Shown piece after piece: positions 1 through 5,084 of a stretch of 54,673 nucleotides of DNA. Position numbers and translations under genes: made by a program. The stretch's first letter is position 1; every line of letters begins with the position of its first letter. The notes under the pieces are model-generated. The model had not been told where the DNA came from. It made no database searches and saw nothing but the letters and a program-made list of their open reading frames with translations. This DNA comes from Flavobacteriaceae bacterium (GTDB lineage Bacteria > Bacteroidota > Bacteroidia > Flavobacteriales > Flavobacteriaceae): positions 1 through 54,673 of the forward strand of contig JAOXRU010000594.1 in assembly GCA_025800395.1 (NCBI GenBank). The letters are read 5' to 3'.

Positions 1-124
1 CTCGCAATTTTCCGCCCAGCACCCTAGTTGCCGGTCTCCCATGCCATTTTATATGGCGGTAAAATTCTATTTCGCTTAATAATACTTCCTCTCGGAGACC
101 TATATATTCTATAAAAGCTTTCAT
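1..124 (-). CDS. Partial hypothetical protein running off the left edge (N-terminal 41 residues)
   Basis: An ATG at 122-124 opens a minus-strand frame that stays open for 41 codons to the window edge. The product begins MKAFIEYIGLREEVLLSEIE and continues with a basic stretch ending GGKLR. A stop codon lies in frame a few codons upstream of the ATG, so the gene starts here. I do not recognise the family. The stretch also contains a 7-bp inverted repeat (GGTCTCC at 32-38, GGAGACC at 94-100), so a structured non-coding element is an alternative. Upstream lies a long spacer, so the gene would have its own promoter. Confidence 0.4.
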   Translation of the reverse strand, partial: MKAFIEYIGLREEVLLSEIEFYRHIKWHGRPATRVLGGKLR

Positions 125-203
125 GTACAACAAAGTTTTAAATTACATAAAGCTTGGGAGAGCCAACAAGGTACAAAATAAATAGCTAAATTCCTACAAG
201 ATT

Positions 204-262
204 GTTGTTGGTTATTGGTTATTGGTGAATAGTTATTGGTGATTAGTGAATAGTGAATAGTG
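204..262. repeat. Low-complexity tandem-like repeat (ATTGGT / GTGAATAG units)
   Basis: Imperfect reiterations of TTATTGG, TGAATAG and TGATTAG follow one another for about 60 bases. Units are short and irregular with no spacers. Short intergenic repeats of this kind occur in several bacterial genomes. No function is implied. Confidence 0.6.
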
Positions 263-267
263 CATCA

Positions 268-297
268 GTTTTTCAAAATAAAACGACAACAGTTGTC
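268..297 (+). repeat. Direct repeat copy 1 with perfect dyad
   Basis: The unit GTTTTTCAAAATAAAACGAC continues into AACAGTTGTC and recurs almost unchanged at 421-451. It ends in the odd palindrome CGACAACAGTTGTCG (284-298), with two 7-base arms around a central A. The copies lie 153 bases apart in the spacer and could be protein-binding sites or remnants of a dispersed repeat. Confidence 0.65.
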
Positions 298-333
298 GCA
301 CTGCGGTATTTATGGAAAACCCCACCATGTAGG

Positions 334-351
334 GGCGTATAGCAATACGCC
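334..351. repeat. GGCGTAT-AGCA-ATACGCC palindrome, probably a dispersed intergenic repeat
   Basis: A perfect 7-base inverted repeat with a 4-base loop sits inside the longer string TAGGGGCGTATAGCAATACG. Sequences of the form GTAGGGGCG..CGCCC are familiar dispersed intergenic repeats in bacteria. A second CGCC/GGCG palindrome lies at 509-521. Confidence 0.5.
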
Positions 352-420
352 TTTTCGTAACACCCAAACGAATATATGACGCAAAGCATTACGCCCTCAA
401 CGCCAACCACTAATGAATAA

Positions 421-451
421 GTTTTTCAAAAAAAAAACGATAACAGTTGTC
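421..451 (+). repeat. Direct repeat copy 2
   Basis: This is a near-identical copy of the unit at 268-297. It differs by an A-run length change, one T-to-A change and one C-to-T change. The C-to-T change turns the first arm of the terminal dyad (GATAAC / GTTGTC) into a G-T mismatch. Confidence 0.65.
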
Positions 452-508
452 AAGATCTCATTTTTTAAAACAGAAAGGCACTGTACCGCTAAAGCTGCAT
501 AAATTGTG

Positions 509-521
509 ACGCCCTGGGCGT
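509..521. repeat. ACGCCC-T-GGGCGT perfect dyad
   Basis: A 13-base odd palindrome in the same spacer as the GGCGTAT palindrome. It shares the CGCC/GGCG core, so the two are probably degenerate members of one repeat family. Confidence 0.45.
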
Positions 522-947
522 TATGCCTTTCTGCTTTCGACGAACAGCCTGTCACGCCCCAGCGTGTGCCGTTCGTTTCCATCGGCTTCCTATTCATTTT
601 TGTCGGGGGATTGTCCAAATCATTCCCAGGGGGCAGTAGAATGGTGGGTGGTACGCTTGTTTTTTGAACTTTTGCTTTTCGTTTTGCAGGCTTCCTCCTT
701 GGTATTAAACCATTTCTTCTTGTGTTTGGGACTTGGGATTATCGTGTATACCCTCTCTCTTTTTGTAAATAACAACCTACATGATGCTCTTACAACACAT
801 TGCTTATCATTGACATACAAAAATAGATTGTTTCACAACATATGTAGGTTTTTTCTTGCTTTTTTGCGAAAAATAATTGTATGTTTGTCTTCTCCAATTC
901 TTATCGCTCTTTTTCTAGGCATATTTTTAACATCAAATTTTTGTTTA

Positions 948-1691
948 ATGAAGAATATAGGAAAGGCTAGTTTTGCCAACAAAATCGAAAAGGCGAGACA
1001 ACTGATAGAGAAACTCGCTACCATGGAGAAGTTCAACTCCAACGATAACAAGATGATGGTAGTGTTGCAACAGATATTTGCAGAGGCTACCGTTATCAAA
1101 GCCACTTCGGAAGAGGTAGAGGATCACAAGAAGGTATTGGTACGCAGGCGCAGCCACAAATACCACAAAGATGCGGATGGGCTGATGAAACGCCTGACGC
1201 GCATCAACAAGCATCTGCAAGGAACGGTAGAGATAGATGCGGATGCCAAATTGCTGGTAAAGAAGATTATCTCCAATATGCGCAACTATCGCAGCAAAAA
1301 GAAAAAAAACACCGAAGACAAAATGCCGCCAAATCCAGTTACGGAAAACCCTACGGAGGGGGATCGCAAAAACACCCTGCACAAAAGCACCTTTGGGCGT
1401 CGATTGGCAGATTTGCAGCATATCATCTCCATATTGTCTTCTATGGGACCAACCTACACACCCAATGCGGAGCTGATTTCTATAGCAAGTTTACAGCAAT
1501 TGTCGGTTACCCTCGAGCAGCTCAACAAGGATGTGGCAAAAGCCAAGGCCCTAGCCAAAAAAAGCGGAAGCAATCGCAACGAGGTGGCCGAAAATCTGGC
1601 AGAGATTTGCAAAAATACCAAGTACTTGGTGGAAAGTACCTATGGCAAGGAATCCCCAGAATACCGAATGGTAAAAGAAATCAAAATATAA
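948..1691 (+). CDS. Uncharacterised lysine-rich protein (247 residues)
   Basis: I chose the ATG at 948 because everything upstream in frame is T-rich and looks non-coding. From here the protein is charged and helical: MKNIGKASFANKIEKARQLI at the start, then a very basic middle (several Lys and Arg runs, about residues 60-110) and a C-terminal half rich in Leu and Asn. The C-terminal part (YTPNAEL..., then YLVESTYG.ESPEYRMVKEIKI) recalls an uncharacterised family common in Bacteroidetes whose members end in a Y-V-K-x-x-F-G-x-x-S-P-x-Y-x-x-V motif. That resemblance is from memory. There is no signal peptide or membrane segment from this start. The gene stands alone between two repeat-rich spacers. 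Function unknown. Confidence 0.7.
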   Translation: MKNIGKASFANKIEKARQLIEKLATMEKFNSNDNKMMVVLQQIFAEATVIKATSEEVEDHKKVLVRRRSHKYHKDADGLMKRLTRINKHLQGTVEIDADAKLLVKKIISNMRNYRSKKKKNTEDKMPPNPVTENPTEGDRKNTLHKSTFGRRLADLQHIISILSSMGPTYTPNAELISIASLQQLSVTLEQLNKDVAKAKALAKKSGSNRNEVAENLAEICKNTKYLVESTYGKESPEYRMVKEIKI

Positions 1692-2119
1692 TGCCAGTTA
1701 TTGTTTGAAATTACCAGAAAAGAAATAGAAATGGTATAATTTCAAATGGTAAATGCTAGAAGTAAACGACTATAAGCAGTCGGACACTATAAAACATAAA
1801 GCCCCTAAACGTTCATTTTAAAATAGCTTTTTAAGCGGGTATATACTGGAAAAATGGGCATGGTTTGTATTTTTAGATTTAATTAGTATTATTTTTTTAT
1901 GAAGCCCAACCAATTCTTTATAGATTCCAATTGGTAGCTTTTTTGGTACCATACCCGCTTTATCTTTTACCATTTCTATTTTAATGCCCTTAAAAGAAAT
2001 AGAAACGGTATCATTGTCTGGTTATCTACCTACAAAAAAAACGCATTCGAAAAGTCGAATGCGTTTTTCATTTCTATAAATGGCCGTTTTATACCAGCAA
2101 TTTCAAATGGTAAATGGCA
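1692..2119. other. Spacer with nested direct and inverted repeats
   Basis: Gene-free 428-base stretch between convergent genes. AAAAGAAATAGAAATGGTAT (1718-1737) recurs at 1992-2011 with one mismatch, and its core recurs inverted at about 1973-1986. AATTTCAAATGGTAAATG occurs at 1738-1755 and exactly again at 2099-2116. AAGCGGGTAT (about 1833-1842) is answered by ATACCCGCTT (about 1950-1959). A transcription terminator closes the stretch. The nested arrangement resembles a miniature inverted-repeat element, but I found no transposase. Confidence 0.55.
2034..2068. terminator. Bidirectional rho-independent terminator
   Basis: The arms AACGCATTCGA and TCGAATGCGTT surround an AAAG loop, with an A-run before and a T-run after. 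It therefore works on both strands, for the plus-strand gene ending at 1691 and the minus-strand gene ending at 2120. Confidence 0.85.
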
Positions 2120-3271
2120 TCATTTTGCCAAAGACATCATTTCGAGTTCAAAGATCAATTCTTGGTTTGGCTTGATGCCTGCCATTGGTTGTCCTTGCGA
2201 ACCGTACCCCAAATGTGAAGGAATAAATGCACGTATTTTGTCTCCTACTCGCATCTGCATCAGGGCTTCTTTAAAACCAGCTATAAGCTTGGCATCCATG
2301 CTGCATTGCATCGGGAAAGGATTGTACCCTCCTTGGTCTTTGCGTGTCTGGTTGAAATTCAAATTCTTCACCGCTATATCTTCTATATTGGAATCGAACA
2401 ATTTGCCATTTTCAAAATAGCCTGCATAGAATATATTGGCATATTGTCCAAGTCGCGGCTTGGGACCGTCTCCTTTTTTGATATAATGGATCTTTAGACC
2501 ACTTGGCAAAGCGGTAGCAGATTTCTTCTGGGCTTCAAATTCTTGTTTTTTGAGGCTTTCGATACGCTTCTTCTCTTGCTCTTGCTCATACAAGCGCTGT
2601 TTCTCTTTCTCCTCCTCTACCTTGGCTTTCTCAAAGTAGCTGCTCATTATTTCTACTGCATCCCAATTGCGCGCCTTCTTGCCATTGCGAATGATGCTTA
2701 CCTTCTTCATCACTATATCTTCCAACGGACGGTCTTTTGGATTGGTTTTTACCGCTACGATGCTGTCGATTACTTCTATACCTTTTATCACCTCTCCAAA
2801 TACGGTATGGCGCTTGTCCAAGAACGGGGTCTCTTTGTGGGTGATAAAAAATTGAGAACCGTTGGTCTTGACCCCACTGTTGGCCATAGAGAGGATTCCC
2901 TTTTTGTGATGGGTAAGACTGTCGTGAAACTCATCCTTAAATCGATATCCTGGTGTACCCCTTCCTGTACCAGTGGGATCGCCGCCCTGGATCATAAAAT
3001 CCTTGATCACACGATGAAAAATCAAACCATCATAATATGGTTTGTTTTTGAGGGTGTCGCTTACAAAAGGACTATTGCCCTCTGCCAAACTTACAAAGTT
3101 GGCTACGGTGACAGGGGTAAGTTCGGGGGTGAATTTTATGATCATATCCCCCTTGTTGGTTTCTATATTGGCATAGATTCCATCTCCCAAATCGGCATAC
3201 TGAGAAGTTTTACAACTGCTCACAAAAACAAAACTCGCCAATACTATGGCTAGGCCTAATACTTGTTTCAT
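2120..3271 (-). CDS. Lipoprotein with cyclophilin and FKBP peptidyl-prolyl isomerase domains
   Basis: A 383-residue foldase. The start at MKQVLGLAIVLASFVFVSSC gives a clean lipoprotein signal with the lipidated Cys at residue 20. An upstream in-frame ATG would spoil it. A cyclophilin domain follows (about residues 35-195: FHRVIKDFMIQGGDPTGTG, GSQFFITH). Next comes a Glu/Lys-rich linker and then an FKBP domain (about 265-383: GDGPKPRLGQYANIFYAGY, FIPSHLGYGSQG). Two unrelated isomerase folds on one lipid anchor suggest a periplasmic chaperone. It is the last gene of the nrnA-gldI run, 62 bases after the gldI-like gene. Substrates are unknown. Confidence 0.9.
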   Translation of the reverse strand: MKQVLGLAIVLASFVFVSSCKTSQYADLGDGIYANIETNKGDMIIKFTPELTPVTVANFVSLAEGNSPFVSDTLKNKPYYDGLIFHRVIKDFMIQGGDPTGTGRGTPGYRFKDEFHDSLTHHKKGILSMANSGVKTNGSQFFITHKETPFLDKRHTVFGEVIKGIEVIDSIVAVKTNPKDRPLEDIVMKKVSIIRNGKKARNWDAVEIMSSYFEKAKVEEEKEKQRLYEQEQEKKRIESLKKQEFEAQKKSATALPSGLKIHYIKKGDGPKPRLGQYANIFYAGYFENGKLFDSNIEDIAVKNLNFNQTRKDQGGYNPFPMQCSMDAKLIAGFKEALMQMRVGDKIRAFIPSHLGYGSQGQPMAGIKPNQELIFELEMMSLAK

Positions 3272-3333
3272 ATTTCTATTGTTATAATTTTGATGATTCT
3301 TTTTATTCTTTTCTATATACACTTCGCTCCTAT

Positions 3334-3870
3334 TTATTGGTGTTTTAGCACCTCAAAAATAGTAAGTCTAAGTTTAATAGGCGTATTGGATCCGATTTTT
3401 TTCTCATCGCCATGGTATCCATAACCCATAAAGGAGGGTAACAAAAACTCTCCCGTCTCCCCAGCTTTCAACAGTTTTACCCCAGCGCGCAAACCTGGAA
3501 ACAATTGTTCCTTATCTACTTTGTAGCTGTGTTGTATAGGTGCATAGATACTTTTGCCTTCTAGGGTGTACATAGTGTATTCTATTTTAACTATATCCTC
3601 CGGCTGTGGTCGGTATTGTTCTTTAGGATTTGCAACAGATATTCGATACCAAAAGCCATCCTCAGACATCTGATAGGGAGCTAGGGTATCCTTGGCAATT
3701 ATCTGCTGTATCTGGGCTTCTTCTTTTTGCAATAAGGCCATATTGCGCTTTACAGATCCTTCTATCCAGCTACCGGTATGCGCCTGTATCGGACGACGAG
3801 GTTCCAAACGCTGACAGGAAGCCGCTAGCAATACTGCCAATACCATTGGAATGAGTGTATTTATTCGCAT
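3334..3870 (-). CDS. gldI: GldI-like FKBP-type peptidyl-prolyl isomerase lipoprotein
   Basis: 178 residues. The signal MRINTLIPMVLAVLLAASC ends in a lipobox Cys, followed by a single FKBP domain (YRPQPEDIVKIEYTMYTLEG, FPGLRAGVKLLKAGE, LLPSFMGYGYHG). GldI is the gliding-motility-associated lipoprotein isomerase of Flavobacteria. The order nrnA, gldI, cyclophilin matches what I recall from flavobacterial genomes. The start overlaps the end of nrnA by 10 bases, so translation is probably coupled. The assignment rests on size, lipoprotein character and synteny. A generic FKBP lipoprotein is the alternative. Confidence 0.75.
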   Translation of the reverse strand: MRINTLIPMVLAVLLAASCQRLEPRRPIQAHTGSWIEGSVKRNMALLQKEEAQIQQIIAKDTLAPYQMSEDGFWYRISVANPKEQYRPQPEDIVKIEYTMYTLEGKSIYAPIQHSYKVDKEQLFPGLRAGVKLLKAGETGEFLLPSFMGYGYHGDEKKIGSNTPIKLRLTIFEVLKHQ

Positions 3871-4895
3871 GAGATACTTTCTGCTATTTGTTGTTGATAT
3901 GTTGGCAATAGGGATTCAAATTTTTCTATAGTGTCCGCCATATTCATTTCACTTCGTCCACCGGCAGCATTGTCGTGTCCACCGCCTTGGAAATGGGCTC
4001 TGGCAAATTCGTTTACCGAAAAACTACCCTTGCTCCTAAAGGATATCTTGATGTATTCCTCGCCTATGTTTTCTATAAATATGACTGCAAAGACAATGCC
4101 TTCCAAACTCAATCCGTAGTTTACAAAACCCTCGGTATCGCCTTTTTTGTAGGCGCCCGATTCGAGCTCTTCCTTGCTCAGGGTAATATAGGCTACCTGC
4201 CTATCGGCAAGCACTACCATATTGCGAAGCGCCGTGCCCAATAGCGCCATACGGCTCTCACTATTGGTGTCGTATACCTGCTGGTGTATATAATCGTTTT
4301 TGGCGCCCAAATCCATCAAATGTGCGATGATGCGATGTGTGGTACTGGTGGTGGCTGCAAAGCGAAACGAACCAGTATCGGTCATGATGCCTACATAGAG
4401 GCATTGGGCCAGTTCTTTGGTGAGCAGTTCCTGGTCTCCTAGTGCTGCTATATAGTGGTAGACCATCTCGCAGGTGCTACTCATACTAGGATCGCTATAG
4501 GTCACTACCGCATAGCCTTCGGGCTGCTGGTGGTGGTCTATCATTATAAAATTGGATTCCAATCCCTCCAAGGCGCGCTGCATTTCTTCGCCTACGCGAC
4601 TAAAATGATTGAAATCTAAGGTATATACCAAATCTGCCGACTTCAACAAGCCTACGGCCTTGGCAGGATAATGCTCAAAAATAAGTATGTCGGAGGCACC
4701 AGGTATCCATGCCAAGAACTTTGGAAAATCGTTGGGCATCATTACCGTGCAATTCTTGCCCTTGGCTCTTAGATAATGGGCCAATCCCAAAGTAGCCCCT
4801 ATGGCATCCCCATCTGGATTGCGATGTCCAAGGATCACAATATTCTCTGCCGCATCTAATTGCCGCAAACTTTCACTTATTTGCTCTTTATTCAT
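3861..4895 (-). CDS. nrnA: DHH-family phosphoesterase, NrnA-type (nanoRNase / pAp phosphatase)
   Basis: 344 residues from MNKEQISESLRQLDAA. The longer in-frame start at 4958 would add a Gly-rich leader translated from the G-tract, so I rejected it. The DHH domain shows GHRNPDGDAIGA (metal-binding Asp residues) near residue 24, TLDFNHF, and DHHQQPEG. The C-terminal DHHA1 domain ends in GGGHDNAAGG. The family degrades 2-5-nucleotide RNAs and dephosphorylates 3'-phosphoadenosine 5'-phosphate in the cytoplasm. It is the first gene of a three-gene minus-strand run. A G-quadruplex motif lies in its leader, 37-57 bases upstream of the start. Confidence 0.9.
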   Translation of the reverse strand: MNKEQISESLRQLDAAENIVILGHRNPDGDAIGATLGLAHYLRAKGKNCTVMMPNDFPKFLAWIPGASDILIFEHYPAKAVGLLKSADLVYTLDFNHFSRVGEEMQRALEGLESNFIMIDHHQQPEGYAVVTYSDPSMSSTCEMVYHYIAALGDQELLTKELAQCLYVGIMTDTGSFRFAATTSTTHRIIAHLMDLGAKNDYIHQQVYDTNSESRMALLGTALRNMVVLADRQVAYITLSKEELESGAYKKGDTEGFVNYGLSLEGIVFAVIFIENIGEEYIKISFRSKGSFSVNEFARAHFQGGGHDNAAGGRSEMNMADTIEKFESLLPTYQQQIAESISCE

Positions 4896-4931
4896 GGCTG
4901 CGAAGATACGAGATTTTTTTTGCTTGATCGT

Positions 4932-4952
4932 CCCACCCACCCGCCCCCTCCC
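4932..4952 (-). promoter_or_regulatory. G-quadruplex-forming motif in the nrnA leader
   Basis: On the minus (coding) strand the sequence reads GGGAGGGGGCGGGTGGGTGG plus a final G. That is five G-runs separated by single bases, an ideal parallel G-quadruplex pattern. It is striking in AT-rich DNA and would be in the nrnA mRNA if transcription starts upstream of 4952. No regulatory role is shown. Confidence 0.6.
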
Positions 4953-5010
4953 AAGCAAAAAAAATTGCCTTTTGTTAAAAAAAACTTAATATCACTCCTT
5001 TTCTCTATCC

Positions 5011-5040
5011 TTGCGTTATTTTTATAGGGCTGTATTTTTT
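5011..5040 (+). promoter_or_regulatory. Probable promoter of the amidohydrolase gene
   Basis: TTG at 5011-5013 and TATTTTTTG at 5032-5040 lie 18 bases apart, close to the Bacteroidetes -33/-7 pattern (the -7 box has one extra T). The ATG follows 44 bases later. Confidence 0.45.
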
Positions 5041-5084
5041 GAATACAGCATCTAGCTAACTCAATAATTATTAAAACAAACACT

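Larger units (their letters stand above)
125..947. other. Long gene-free, repeat-rich spacer
   Basis: About 820 bases without a convincing gene. The first half holds low-complexity GTGAATAG-type repeats (204-262), a duplicated palindrome-bearing unit (268-297 and 421-451) and GGGGCGTAT-type palindromes (334-351, 509-521). The second half (about 560-947) is T-rich and open in one plus frame. Its translation is a run of Phe, Leu, Ser and Cys with no domain, typical of AT-rich non-coding DNA. I see no tRNA. Confidence 0.6.

Noticed and set aside
204..262. Possible CRISPR array
   Set aside because: Repeat units are 6-8 bases, irregular, and have no unique spacers; no cas gene is present.
397..618. 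73-codon minus-strand open frame
   Set aside because: It covers the palindromes and the repeat copy, and its product is compositionally random.
564..947. Long N-terminal extension of the gene at 948
   Set aside because: The translation is a Phe/Leu/Ser/Cys run from T-rich DNA with no signal peptide logic or family likeness.
945..1421. 158-codon minus-strand frame
   Set aside because: It is antisense to the plus-strand Lys-rich gene and its Phe/Tyr/Leu/Val-rich product mirrors that gene's codons.
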